A stretch of 64,000 nucleotides of DNA from Actinomyces radicidentis (GCF_001553565.1 NZ_CP014228.1:310001-374000), one strand, 5' to 3'; counted from the first letter of the stretch, positions 17,270 to 26,661 are shown. The notes: a model not told the origin generated them from the letters alone. A program made the numbers and translations.

Positions 17270-18129
17270 GCACTCCCGCGAGCCCGACACGCCCCTCCCT
17301 CACCGACCGCCGCTGGCGCGACGACCTCCACTTGGCGCACACCATCGCCGACCAGGTCGACCCGCTCACCCGGGCCCGCTTCGACGCCCAGGACTTCGTC
17401 GTCGAGACCAAGCCTGACCTCACCCCCGTCACCGAGGCGGACCGCGAGGCCGAGCGCGCCATCCGCGACATGCTCGCCCGGGCCCGCACGCGGGACTCCG
17501 TCCTCGGCGAGGAGTTCCCGACGACGGGCTCCGCACCGCGTCAGTGGGTCATCGACCCGATCGACGGCACGAAGAACTTCGTGCGCGGTGTGCCCGTGTG
17601 GGCCACGCTCATCAGCCTCGTCGAGGACGACGAGGTCGTCGTCGGCGTGGTCTCCGCCCCCGCGCTCGGCCGGCGCTGGTGGGCCGTCAAGGGCGGCGGC
17701 GCGTGGACGGGCCGCTCGCTCGCCTCCGCCAAGCAGCTCCACGTCTCCAGCGTCGCGGACCTCGAGCACGCCTCCCTGTCCTACTCGTCCCTGTCCGGCT
17801 GGGCGGAGACCAGGCGCCTGCGCGGCATGCTCTCCCTCATGCAGTCCTGCTGGCGCACCCGAGCCTACGGCGACTTCTGGTCCTACATGCTGCTCGCCGA
17901 GGGCGCCGTCGACCTCGCCGCCGAGCCCGAGCTCGAGCTCTACGACATGGGCGCCCTCGTCCCGATCGTCACCGAGGCCGGCGGGGTCTTCACCTCGCTG
18001 TCGGGGCAGCCAGGACCATGGGGCGGCAACGCCGTCGCGAGCAACGGGCTCCTGCACGACGCCGCCCTCGAACTCCTCGCAACCCCCACGGATAACATGC
18101 CCAAACACGCCAACAGGACACAGCAATGA
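17266..18129 (+). CDS. hisN: Histidinol-phosphatase / inositol monophosphatase family protein (HisN-like)
   Basis: A 287-residue metal-dependent phosphatase. E58, G81-E82-E83 and DPIDGTKNF (97-105) are the two-metal motif of the inositol monophosphatase superfamily, and YDMGALVPIVTEAGG is the C-terminal metal motif. The closest named function is HisN, the penultimate step of histidine synthesis; inositol-phosphate or nucleotide (CysQ-like) activity cannot be excluded. GC content and codon use are host-like, unlike both neighbours. Yet the gene overlaps each neighbour by four bases (ATGA at both ends). The last ~15 codons are AT-richer, as if the 3' end was replaced when the flanking genes arrived. 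Confidence 0.85.
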   Translation: MSTPASPTRPSLTDRRWRDDLHLAHTIADQVDPLTRARFDAQDFVVETKPDLTPVTEADREAERAIRDMLARARTRDSVLGEEFPTTGSAPRQWVIDPIDGTKNFVRGVPVWATLISLVEDDEVVVGVVSAPALGRRWWAVKGGGAWTGRSLASAKQLHVSSVADLEHASLSYSSLSGWAETRRLRGMLSLMQSCWRTRAYGDFWSYMLLAEGAVDLAAEPELELYDMGALVPIVTEAGGVFTSLSGQPGPWGGNAVASNGLLHDAALELLATPTDNMPKHANRTQQ

Positions 18130-19289
18130 AGATCCAAGCCTCTGACCCCAATATCGAGACCATATTTAACCGAATTATTGCCAACAAACTTGACCTGCAA
18201 CCAACCTTCCAACGAGGGGAAGTCTGGGATCTTCCGAGGAAACAACGCCTCATCGACACTATCCTAAGAAATTGGTACGTCCCGGCAGTTCACGTCGTCA
18301 AGACTCCCGATGGCGCACACGAGGTCTTAGACGGACAGCAACGCCTAGCCTCAATCCGAGATTTCATGCAGGACAAGTTTGCTGTCAATGGAACCATAGA
18401 GCCACGAGATGAGCGTATTGAATCCCTCGGCGGACTCCGCTATTCCGCACTGCCGAGCCGCATTCAGGACGAATTCACCGACTTTACAATTCGCCTGATT
18501 ACCCTGACGGATTATGATCCGGACGAACCTAACGAGCTATTCTTCCGCTTAAACCAGTCATACAACCTCACCCCACCGGAAAAACGCAACGCCCTCCATG
18601 GGACGGCGCGCGACCAAATCCGAAACCTAGTTGGGGAACTTGCCGAGATCGGGCTTCTTACACCGGCGACCGTCGGACTCTCAAACACCAGGCTGGCTTA
18701 CGACGACATTTTGGCCAGATGCTGCATCGCACTCGAACAAAATACTCTACGGAAACATATTACGAATCAGACGGTCGAGCAATTCTACAGAGATCAGGAT
18801 TCTGGATTCAGCGACAAGACCCTGACTCGAATGCGAACCTCGGGTGAATGGTTGCTCAACGAGATCAACCTCCACGATGCGCGAATTCGTTTCAATAAGG
18901 GAACCCTTCAGACCTGGCTAATTTACGGAACTCGTCCATTAGGGCCGCGAGCCGATCTGCTGAGTCCATTCGAGCGATTCAGAACCGGCGCCAAATTCAC
19001 GGGCACCAGAGAGATAAATAGCGGGCCACTATCCTCCAGTCTCTACCCAATAGCTCGCATTTACAATGACCGCAGCGCCTATCGCGTAACCGACGTGAGC
19101 TCCGTACTATTGAGGCACCTAGTCATCCGCCTCTTCGAATATTCCACTTCGCAGACCCAGGAGAAGCGCCCAGAATTCGACGTGATTCTACGCGGACTTT
19201 CCGCCTCGCCGAGCGACGCGGAAAGTATTCTTCACACGTTCCTTGACTCCTCCGCATGGGGAGCAGACCTCGAGAGCCGTGAACTATGA
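18126..19289 (+). CDS. DUF262 (ParB-like) domain protein of a putative defence pair
   Basis: A 387-residue protein with the DUF262 signature in its first 90 residues: FQRGEVW (28-34), LIDTILRNWYVP and the nucleotide-binding motif DGQQR (69-73). This is the GmrS/SspE-type ParB-like NTPase fold found in several anti-phage systems. The C-terminal DUF1524 His-Me nuclease that often follows DUF262 is not seen; the remainder is helical with no known catalytic motif. It overlaps the hisN stop and the start of the AAA-TOPRIM gene (ATGA each), so the DUF262 and AAA-TOPRIM products are likely made together. GC is markedly low for this genome. Confidence 0.85.
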   Translation: MKIQASDPNIETIFNRIIANKLDLQPTFQRGEVWDLPRKQRLIDTILRNWYVPAVHVVKTPDGAHEVLDGQQRLASIRDFMQDKFAVNGTIEPRDERIESLGGLRYSALPSRIQDEFTDFTIRLITLTDYDPDEPNELFFRLNQSYNLTPPEKRNALHGTARDQIRNLVGELAEIGLLTPATVGLSNTRLAYDDILARCCIALEQNTLRKHITNQTVEQFYRDQDSGFSDKTLTRMRTSGEWLLNEINLHDARIRFNKGTLQTWLIYGTRPLGPRADLLSPFERFRTGAKFTGTREINSGPLSSSLYPIARIYNDRSAYRVTDVSSVLLRHLVIRLFEYSTSQTQEKRPEFDVILRGLSASPSDAESILHTFLDSSAWGADLESREL

Positions 19290-20752
19290 CTCGTACCGCA
19301 CGCCAACTTGATTCCTGGCGCCATCTCGGGCAGCGAACAAGGGGATCCGACCACCAGCAGATGCGTAGCGACCTATTCAGATTTTATTCTGATACGCCAC
19401 TAGCAGCGGTTTCAGGACTGAATGGCTCGGGGAAAACTCGTCTGCTCTCCGATGTGGCCGCCAATTGGTGCGGGACGAGCGAGGTCATCTCGCTTCACGC
19501 CGAGTGCGAGCGGATGCTTCGAGTACTCGAGAGTCGCGACGATATCGCGAACCTGCGAGTAGACTCTGACGAGTTCCGACAGTTCCTTGGCGAGAATGAT
19601 CGTCAGGATATCAGGGCGTACGAAGAGGCCATCTGCGAGGTAGTAGGCCGTAAATACGAACTCATTGAATGTTACCAACTCGACTATTCCGACACCGCCG
19701 ACGGATCAGCTTCACCAGAGCAGACCATCCCCTTCTTCGTCGTACGTTCACACGACACGACCTACACCTCACTCCAGATGGGGCTCGGCGAACTATCTAC
19801 ATTTACACTATTCTGGCGCCTCGCTCGTTTGAGACAACAACTTGAGGCCAACGATGATCGGGCCGATGACACAGCCCTTGCAGATGATGCGTCCTTCAAT
19901 CCCGAGCCACCCGAGGTGCTGATAGCGCTCGACGAACCGGATGCATATCTGCCCCCACAAGGCGGCCTCGCGCTCCTAAATCAGATGGCAGTGCTGTGCG
20001 ACACATTCGATTGGTCGACAATCGTGTCCACCCATTCCCTACCTGCGATCACGCTCGCACATCATCATGGCTCCCTATGGGTATTGCCGCAACGCCGCTC
20101 AGACGAGTCACATGAGGTCGCAATTCATTCTGAGAAGAATCCTGACACGCTGATCTCTATCATCGGGAAGCCGAATGCCGAAGTTGTCATCTTCGTCGAA
20201 GACGAGTCAGCTTCAGCCCTGATCTCAGCAATACTCTTGAAGGAGAGCAGGACCTTGCGGTCCTCATGTGAGATCTTCTGGGTGAACGGGACAGGGCCAC
20301 TCGACACGATCAGGAAGACCCTCCCAACAGAAGGGCGCGACGCGCGAATTCATTACTTGTTCTGCTACGACGGCGATGCGCGGGCAACCGGATTTGAACA
20401 CGCCCCCGAGGATGAGCTCACTACAAGGAAAGAGCGCGAAAGAGATCCTCGCACCATCTTCTTGCCCACGACCTTTGACCCGGATTCATTGCTGATGTCG
20501 CTCGCCAATGTGAGGGCTCTGCCGGCGCATCTCGCGCAGCGAACAGCGCGAGACGAAAGCGTAGTTCGGATGATCCTCGATGGTGTTGAAGGGCGCGACC
20601 CCCACGACTGGGTGAACGGGTTGGGGGAAGAGTTGGGGCGCCAACTAATCCTTCGTTGCTTGCCGTCACTGTGGCTCGATCACGACAAATCGCCACAGGC
20701 ACAGGGGCAGGTTGTTGACATTATCAAGCGGGTACGGAAGGCGATGGGATGA
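19286..20752 (+). CDS. AAA ATPase with TOPRIM-like domain (OLD/PARIS-like)
   Basis: A 488-residue protein with two parts. Residues ~30-280 form an ABC-type ATPase: Walker A GLNGSGKT (44-51), signature-like MGLGELSTF, Walker B VLIALDEPDAYL (~210-221) and H-loop STHS. Residues ~295-420 resemble a TOPRIM nuclease: IFVEDESASALI (E305) and YDGDAR (D362, D364). This architecture is that of OLD-family nucleases and of the ATPase-TOPRIM pairs of defence systems such as Gabija and PARIS. No UvrD-like helicase follows; the partner here appears to be the upstream DUF262 protein. Low GC indicates acquisition. Confidence 0.82.
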   Translation: MTRTARQLDSWRHLGQRTRGSDHQQMRSDLFRFYSDTPLAAVSGLNGSGKTRLLSDVAANWCGTSEVISLHAECERMLRVLESRDDIANLRVDSDEFRQFLGENDRQDIRAYEEAICEVVGRKYELIECYQLDYSDTADGSASPEQTIPFFVVRSHDTTYTSLQMGLGELSTFTLFWRLARLRQQLEANDDRADDTALADDASFNPEPPEVLIALDEPDAYLPPQGGLALLNQMAVLCDTFDWSTIVSTHSLPAITLAHHHGSLWVLPQRRSDESHEVAIHSEKNPDTLISIIGKPNAEVVIFVEDESASALISAILLKESRTLRSSCEIFWVNGTGPLDTIRKTLPTEGRDARIHYLFCYDGDARATGFEHAPEDELTTRKERERDPRTIFLPTTFDPDSLLMSLANVRALPAHLAQRTARDESVVRMILDGVEGRDPHDWVNGLGEELGRQLILRCLPSLWLDHDKSPQAQGQVVDIIKRVRKAMG

Positions 20753-21025
20753 CTTCGGCATTCCGAGATGTCAGCTGGTAGTGGAACTTGTTTGCTCCGA
20801 ATCGCGTGGGCGACGGTTGTCGTCGCTAGCACGATCTGGTCTTCCTCCGAACGCCGGTCTTGTCGTCCAGACGGGGGAGGGCGGGCCCTATTTGCCCAAG
20901 GGGAGGCGGCCTATTCGCACCTGAGTCCGGTTTCACACGGACGGCGCGGGTCCGTGGTCCGGAGCGCCGGTAGCCTCGGCGCCGGGACGCGATGACGTCC
21001 CGGGCCGCTTTACCCAGGGAGCACC
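20753..21025. other. Intergenic region at the right edge of the defence island
   Basis: The GC content rises from island-like to host-like across this stretch, so the junction of foreign and host DNA is probably here. No credible gene is seen. A hairpin (CCGGGACG at 20982-20989 with CGTCCCGG at 20996-21003) lies 23 bases before the uppP start and may belong to its leader. CAGGGAG is the uppP RBS. No attachment site or direct repeat was recognised. Confidence 0.5.
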
Positions 21026-21862
21026 ATGAACTGGCTGCACGCCATCCTCCTCGGCATCGTCGAGGGCATCACCGAGTTCCTCCCGGTGTCCTCGACCGGA
21101 CACCTCAACATCGTCGAGAAGCTCCTCGGCTACAACATCGACTCCGTCGGCATGACGGCCTTCACCGCCGTCATCCAGGTCGGCGCGATCATCGCCGCCA
21201 TCGTCTACTTCTGGTCGGACATCGTTCGCATCGTCACCGCGTGGGTCAAGGGCCTGGGCAACCAGCACGCCCGCAACGACCCGGACTACACCCTCGGCTG
21301 GGGCATCATCCTGGGCTCGATCCCGGTGGCCGTCATCGGCCTTGCCTTCAAGGACTTCATCGAGGTCACCTCCCGCTCCCTGTGGGTCATCGCGGGCGCC
21401 CTCATCGTCTGGTCGGCCGTCATGTGGTTCGCGGACCGGCGTCAGAACCTCACCAAGGGCATGAAGCAGGTCGGCATCGTCGACGCCCTCGCCATCGGCT
21501 GCTTCCAGGCCCTCGCCCCCGTCTTCCCGGGCATCTCGCGCTCCGGCGCGACCATCTCCGCCGGCCTGTTCCGCGGCTTCGACCGCGTGACCGCGACGCG
21601 CCTGTCCTTCTACATGGGCATCCCGGCGCTGCTCGCCGCGGGCGCCCTCGAGGCCGTCACGAGCGCGGGCGACATCGCCGACACGGTCGGATGGGGCCCG
21701 ACGGCGCTCGCGACGGTGGTCTCCGGCGTCGTCGCCTTCGCGACGATCAAGTGGCTGCTCGACTTCGTCTCCTCGAACAAGTTCACGAGCTTCCTCATCT
21801 ACCGCGTCGCCCTGGGCGTCGTCATCATCGGCCTCGTCGGCTTCGGGGCTGTAGCGGCGTAA
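21026..21862 (+). CDS. uppP: Undecaprenyl-diphosphate phosphatase
   Basis: A 278-residue polytopic membrane protein (BacA/UppP). It removes a phosphate from undecaprenyl pyrophosphate to recycle the lipid carrier for peptidoglycan and glycan synthesis, and confers bacitracin tolerance. The two family motifs are intact: EGITEFLPVSSTGHL (13-27) and PGISRSGATI (~170). RBS CAGGGAG precedes ATG 21026. Followed by a clear hairpin, so it is probably a single-gene unit. Confidence 0.97.
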   Translation: MNWLHAILLGIVEGITEFLPVSSTGHLNIVEKLLGYNIDSVGMTAFTAVIQVGAIIAAIVYFWSDIVRIVTAWVKGLGNQHARNDPDYTLGWGIILGSIPVAVIGLAFKDFIEVTSRSLWVIAGALIVWSAVMWFADRRQNLTKGMKQVGIVDALAIGCFQALAPVFPGISRSGATISAGLFRGFDRVTATRLSFYMGIPALLAAGALEAVTSAGDIADTVGWGPTALATVVSGVVAFATIKWLLDFVSSNKFTSFLIYRVALGVVIIGLVGFGAVAA

Positions 21863-21883
21863 GGGCCCGCACCTGCACGCGGG

Positions 21884-21917
21884 ACGGCCGCCGTCGGCAC
21901 CATCCGACGGCGGCCGT
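21884..21917 (+). terminator. Terminator hairpin after uppP
   Basis: A perfect 14-bp stem (21884-21897 with 21904-21917) with a six-base loop, 21 bases after the uppP stop. Confidence 0.78.
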
Positions 21918-21975
21918 TCCGCGTCCGCGTCAACGGGCCCCGATTCGTGTCGTCGGCCCGTGAGACAGTGCGTCC

Positions 21976-23247
21976 ATGAGGATCCTCCACACCTCCGACT
22001 GGCACCTGGGCCGCACCTTCCACGGGCGCGTCCTGGACGAGCCGCAGGCGGCCTTCGCGGACCACCTCGTCGAGCTCGTCGAGGCCGAGTCCGTGGACGC
22101 CGTCGTCGTCTCCGGGGACGTCTACGACCGGGCCATCCCGCCGACGGCCTCGGTGAGCCTGCTCGATGACACGCTGGCGCGCCTGTCGGACCGCACACGG
22201 GTGGTCCTCACCTCCGGCAACCACGACTCAGCCCAGCGCCTCGCCTTCGGCTCGGGTCTGCTGCGCGAGGGTCTGTCGATCCGGGCGCGGACGGCGCAGG
22301 TGGACCGGCCCGTCATCATCCCGGACGCCGACGGCGGCGCCGGCCTGTACGTCTACGCCCTGCCCTACCTGGATCCGGACGGCGCGCGCGAGAGCCTGCC
22401 CCCGCTCCTCGCGGCACGGCTCGGGGAGGGCGACGCCGAGGCGCCGGGGCCGCTGGCCCGCTCGCACGAGGCGGTCGTCTCGGGTGCGCTGAGGCTGGTC
22501 GCGCACGACCTCGCGGGGCGTCGCAGCGGTGGGGGCGTCCGGGTTCCGGCGCTCGTCATGGCGCACGCCTTCGTCGTGGGCGGGCGCGCGAGCGAGGACT
22601 CCGAGCGGGACATCCGCGTCGGCGGCGTCGACTCCGTGCCCGGCGAGGTCTTCTCGACGCTCGGCGGATCCGCGGAGGCGGGGGCCGCCGGCGCTCTGGA
22701 CTACGCGGCCCTCGGACACCTGCACCGGCCCCAGGAGATCGCGCAGGGCACGACGGACGGGGCCGGCGCGTCCGGCCCGCGCCTCGTCTACTCCGGCAGC
22801 CCGCTGCCCTTCTCCTTCTCCGAGGCCGACTCCCCGAAGTCCTCCGTCCTCCTCGACCTCGGGCCCGAGGGCGTCACCTCGCTCGAGCGCGTCCCCACTC
22901 CGGCACCGAACCGGGCGGCGACGTTGCGGGGCACGCTCGACGAGCTCCTCGGCCCCCTCGGCGACGGCCACGAGCGGGACTGGGTGCGCGTCGAGCTCAC
23001 CGGCCCCATGCCGCCGGAGACGATGGCGCGTCTCAAGGAGCGCTTCCCCGACATGCTCGCCTTCTCCTGGTCCCGGCCCGCCGTCGAGCGCGAGCGCGGC
23101 GCCGCCCGGGTCACGCGGGCCTCGGACCCCGTCGAGATCACGGAGCGCTTCCTCACGCGCATGCTCGGCCGGGACCCCGACGACGCCGAGCGCGCCGTCA
23201 TCACCGACGCCTACGACGCCGTCCGCACCGACCAGGAGGCCTCATGA
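21976..23247 (+). CDS. sbcD: Exonuclease SbcCD subunit D (Mre11-like nuclease)
   Basis: SbcD (423 residues) is the metallophosphoesterase nuclease of the SbcCD complex, which opens DNA hairpins and processes blocked ends. Phosphoesterase motifs are in order: HTSDWHLGR (D8, H10), VSGDVYD, TSGNHDS, VMAHAF and ALGHLHRPQ. The C-terminal capping region starts near residue 290. The stop overlaps the sbcC start by four bases. No RBS stands out before ATG 21976, but the conserved N terminus fixes the start. Confidence 0.96.
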   Translation: MRILHTSDWHLGRTFHGRVLDEPQAAFADHLVELVEAESVDAVVVSGDVYDRAIPPTASVSLLDDTLARLSDRTRVVLTSGNHDSAQRLAFGSGLLREGLSIRARTAQVDRPVIIPDADGGAGLYVYALPYLDPDGARESLPPLLAARLGEGDAEAPGPLARSHEAVVSGALRLVAHDLAGRRSGGGVRVPALVMAHAFVVGGRASEDSERDIRVGGVDSVPGEVFSTLGGSAEAGAAGALDYAALGHLHRPQEIAQGTTDGAGASGPRLVYSGSPLPFSFSEADSPKSSVLLDLGPEGVTSLERVPTPAPNRAATLRGTLDELLGPLGDGHERDWVRVELTGPMPPETMARLKERFPDMLAFSWSRPAVERERGAARVTRASDPVEITERFLTRMLGRDPDDAERAVITDAYDAVRTDQEAS

Positions 23248-26200
23248 GGCTGCACCGGCTCACCATGACCGGGATCGGCCCCTACGCGGGGACGGAGACG
23301 GTCGACTTCGACCGCTTCGCCGAGTCCGGACGCTTCCTCCTCACCGGCCCGACGGGCGCCGGCAAGTCGACCATCATCGACGCCATCGTCTTCGCCCTCT
23401 TCGGCTCCGTCGCGGACACGGCCGGGTCCTCCAAGCAGCGCCTGCGCTCGACCCTCGCGGCGCCGAGCGACCCGAGCGAGGTCGAGCTCGTCTTCTCCAC
23501 CTCCGCGAGCACGTACCGGATCCGCCGCACCCCCGAGTACATGCGGCCCAAGCGCCGCGGCACAGGCCTGACGAAGGAGAACGCCTCGGTGCGCCTCTGG
23601 CGCCTCTCGGCGCCGGACGGCGAGGCCCAGGGCGAGCCCCTCACGCGCGTCGACGAGGTCGGGCAGGAGATGAGGCGCGTCGTCGGGCTCAGCCGGGACC
23701 AGTTCACGCAGACCGTCGTGCTGCCCCAGGGCCGCTTCGCCCAGTTCCTCCGGGCGAGCTCGGCGGAGCGCCACGAGCTGCTCCGCGACGTCTTCGGCAC
23801 CGCCGTCTTCGACGCGCTCCAGGAGGAGCTGCGCGAGCGAGGCCGCGTCCTCCGGCGCGGGACCGACGCCGCACGGGAGGCGCTGCGCAGCCGTGCGGAG
23901 GTGCTCGCCCCGCTGCTGCCTGAGGAGCCGACCGCCGAGGCTGGAGGTGCGGACGCGACCGGGGCGGGGAGCCTCGACGGCGACGACGCCGACGCGGGCA
24001 CCACGGGCCCGGGCACCGCGACTCCGGTTGATCCGGGCGCGGATCCCTCCCAGCCGGATCTCTTCTCGTCGCTGGCCGCGGGGCGTCCCGACGCCCCGGA
24101 GGAGCACGAGGAGCGTCCCTCCCACGCCGACGGACTGCGGGCGCTCGTCGAGGCCGCCGTGCCGGACGCCGACGCCATCAGCACGGTCGGTCGGGAGGCC
24201 GTCGCCCAAGCGGACGCCGACCTCGCCCCCCTCGCGGAGGCGGTCGAGACCGCCCGGGTCGAGCGGGCCGACGCCGCCGGGGCTGTCGAGGCGGCCGTCA
24301 CCCTCCAGGAACGACTCGACCGCCGTGCGCGCCTCGTCGCCGAGCGCGACGCGCTGGAGGCCTCCGCGAAGGCGGACGCCGCTGACGCCGAGCGCCTCGA
24401 GCGGGCGCACCGCGCCGCCTCGGTCACGAGCGCCCTCACCGCGCTGCGGCGAGCTGAGCAGGGCGCGCGCGCCGAGGAGGCGACCGCCCGGCAGTCCCTC
24501 GCCGAGGCCGCCGAAGGGGAGCATGACGACGACGCTCTCGCACCGGTCCTCGAGACCGCCCTCGAGGCTCTCGAGGTGACCGCCGGTGACCGCCCCGACG
24601 GCGCGACCGACGGGCTCGAGGCTGCCTCGGCCGCCCTGGCGCACGCTGCGGACGAGGCCCGCTCCTCCTCCGGGGCCCTGCGGCCCCTCGCCGAGCTCGA
24701 GGCCGGGCTCACCACCCGCGCCACCGAGCTGGAGCGGGGCCGCGCGGAGCTCGCGGGACGCGAGGAGGCGCTCAGCTCGAACCGTGAGGCGCTCGAGGCG
24801 CGTCCCGCGCGGCAGAACGCCCTCGAGTCCCGTCTCCAGGCCGCGCGCACGGCCGCAGCCGGGCTCGACGGCCTCCACCTCGCACGCACCGCCGCCGAGG
24901 AGCGCCTGGGCCAGGCGCGCACCGCCGCCGCCCTCGAGGCCGCCCTCGGCGAGGCCGTCACCGCCGTCGAGCGCGCCCGGGACGCCGCGAGCAGCGCCGC
25001 GTCCACCGTCGCCGAGCGCCGCGGCGCCTGGATCGCGGCCACCGCCGCGTCCATCGTCGGCGAGCTCGAGGAGGGGGTGCCCTGCCCGGTCTGCGGCTCC
25101 ACCGAGCACCCCGCGCCCGCGAGTCCCGAGCCCGGCACCGTCACCCGCAAGCAGGTCGAGGCCGCCGAGAAGGCCCAGAGGACCGCCGACGACGCGCTCG
25201 CCTCCGCCGCCTCCGAGCACGCCCGGATCACCCGGGACCTGGAGACTGCCCGGGCCGCCGCCGGGGAGGCGAGCCTCGAGGAGCTCCAGGGCGCGCTGGC
25301 CGAGGCCGCCGACCGGCTCACCGCCTCGGCGACGACCGCCGCCGAGGAGCCCGCACTCGCCGAGGCGCTCGAGGGCTTCACCGCCCGGACCGCCGAGCTG
25401 CGCGCGGCGCTCGACGCCGAGTCCGCCGCCCTCGCGGCCGCCCGCAGCCGCGCCGAGGCCGCGGAGGAGCAGCTCCAGGCGGACCGATCGCGCTGCGGGG
25501 CCGCACGCGGGGACCATCCCGACGTCGCCGGTCGGATGCGCGCTCTCACTGCCCGCGCCGCGAAGGACGACGCCGGGGCCACTGCCCTCAGCCGGGTCCT
25601 CGCCGCCTGGGCGGCTGCGGGCACCGCCGCCGAGGACCTGCGCACCGCCCTCACCACCGCCGGTTTCGAGACGGCGGAGGCGGCCTCCGCCGCCGCACTC
25701 CCGCCCGCGGAACTGCGCCTCCTTGAGGAGGCTGTCGCCTCGGTGCGCGCCCGTCGGGAGCGCGTCGAGCACGGGCTCACCCGCGACGAGTCCCTCGCCT
25801 CCCTCACGGGCGAGGAGGTCGCCGACGTCGACGGCGCCCGTGCCCGCCTGGCGTCGGCCGACGCCAGGCAGACGGCCGCCGTCGAGGCCCTCGAGCGCGC
25901 CCGGGCGGCCCGGGCCCGTCTCGCGGACGCCGCGCACGCCGTCGAGTCCTCGGCCTGCGCGCTGGAGGAGGCGGTCGCCGGCGCGGCCGCCCTGGCGCAG
26001 GTCGTCGAGGCGGTCTCCGGCCAGAACCCGGAGTCGACGCCGCTCGCCACGTGGGTGCTCCTGGAGCGCTTCAACGACGTCCTCGTCTTCGCGAACAACC
26101 GGCTGGCGCAGATGTCCGCGGGACGCTACGAGCTCGTCCGCGTCGACGACGAGTCCGGGTCGGCCGGGCGGCGCGACAAGGGCCTCGGGCTCGGCGTCGT

Positions 26201-26540
26201 CGACCGCTTCGCCGGCGACGGGACGGGCGTGCGCGACCCCAGGACGCTGTCCGGCGGCGAGACCTTCTACGTCTCCCTCGCGCTCGCGCTGGCCCTCGCA
26301 GACGTCGTCTCCGCGGAGGCCGGCGGCGTGCAGATGGAGACCCTCTTCGTCGACGAGGGCTTCGGCTCCCTCGACCCGGAGACCCTGCAGATGGTCCTCA
26401 GCGAGCTCTCGCGTCTCCAGGAGGGCGGGCGCACCGTCGGGATCGTGAGTCACGTCGAGGAGCTGCGCCGTCAGGTCCTCGACCGCATCGAGGTCACGAG
26501 GACGGACAACGGCTCCACGCTGCGCGTCGTCGCGCCCTGA
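23244..26540 (+). CDS. sbcC: Exonuclease SbcCD subunit C (SMC/Rad50-like ATPase)
   Basis: SbcC (1098 residues) is the Rad50-type ATPase partner of SbcD. Walker A GPTGAGKST is at 35-43. Two very long Ala/Glu/Arg-rich coiled coils flank the zinc hook CPVCG (C614, C617). The signature LSGGETFYVSLALALALAD and Walker B ETLFVDEGFGSLD are near the C terminus. Before the first coil lies an acidic, Pro/Gly-rich stretch (about residues 230-290) that looks disordered and is not typical of the family. ATG overlaps the sbcD stop (ATGA). Confidence 0.96.
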   Translation: MRLHRLTMTGIGPYAGTETVDFDRFAESGRFLLTGPTGAGKSTIIDAIVFALFGSVADTAGSSKQRLRSTLAAPSDPSEVELVFSTSASTYRIRRTPEYMRPKRRGTGLTKENASVRLWRLSAPDGEAQGEPLTRVDEVGQEMRRVVGLSRDQFTQTVVLPQGRFAQFLRASSAERHELLRDVFGTAVFDALQEELRERGRVLRRGTDAAREALRSRAEVLAPLLPEEPTAEAGGADATGAGSLDGDDADAGTTGPGTATPVDPGADPSQPDLFSSLAAGRPDAPEEHEERPSHADGLRALVEAAVPDADAISTVGREAVAQADADLAPLAEAVETARVERADAAGAVEAAVTLQERLDRRARLVAERDALEASAKADAADAERLERAHRAASVTSALTALRRAEQGARAEEATARQSLAEAAEGEHDDDALAPVLETALEALEVTAGDRPDGATDGLEAASAALAHAADEARSSSGALRPLAELEAGLTTRATELERGRAELAGREEALSSNREALEARPARQNALESRLQAARTAAAGLDGLHLARTAAEERLGQARTAAALEAALGEAVTAVERARDAASSAASTVAERRGAWIAATAASIVGELEEGVPCPVCGSTEHPAPASPEPGTVTRKQVEAAEKAQRTADDALASAASEHARITRDLETARAAAGEASLEELQGALAEAADRLTASATTAAEEPALAEALEGFTARTAELRAALDAESAALAAARSRAEAAEEQLQADRSRCGAARGDHPDVAGRMRALTARAAKDDAGATALSRVLAAWAAAGTAAEDLRTALTTAGFETAEAASAAALPPAELRLLEEAVASVRARRERVEHGLTRDESLASLTGEEVADVDGARARLASADARQTAAVEALERARAARARLADAAHAVESSACALEEAVAGAAALAQVVEAVSGQNPESTPLATWVLLERFNDVLVFANNRLAQMSAGRYELVRVDDESGSAGRRDKGLGLGVVDRFAGDGTGVRDPRTLSGGETFYVSLALALALADVVSAEAGGVQMETLFVDEGFGSLDPETLQMVLSELSRLQEGGRTVGIVSHVEELRRQVLDRIEVTRTDNGSTLRVVAP

Positions 26541-26661
26541 GCCGCGGCCGCGGTGGCCGGCGCTCAGGGCCGTCGGCGCGCCACGCCCGCGTGCGCGCCA
26601 GGAGCCGGGCACGGCGGTCGGGCGTCACGGGCCCCAGGGTCCGGGCCCGGCGAGCGGCCGC

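Noticed and set aside
18126-19289. GmrSD-type type IV restriction enzyme
   Set aside because: Only the DUF262 half is present; the C-terminal region lacks a visible DUF1524 His-Me nuclease motif, and no separate DUF1524 gene is adjacent.
20712-20995. Two small open frames between the AAA-TOPRIM gene and uppP
   Set aside because: No RBS, no recognisable motif, atypical codon use; treated as intergenic.
26542-26649. Terminator between sbcC and the DUF6912 gene
   Set aside because: Several GC-rich short palindromes occur (e.g. CCGCGGCCGCGG at 26542), but the best stem is only 7 bp (26628-26634 with 26643-26649), too weak to call.
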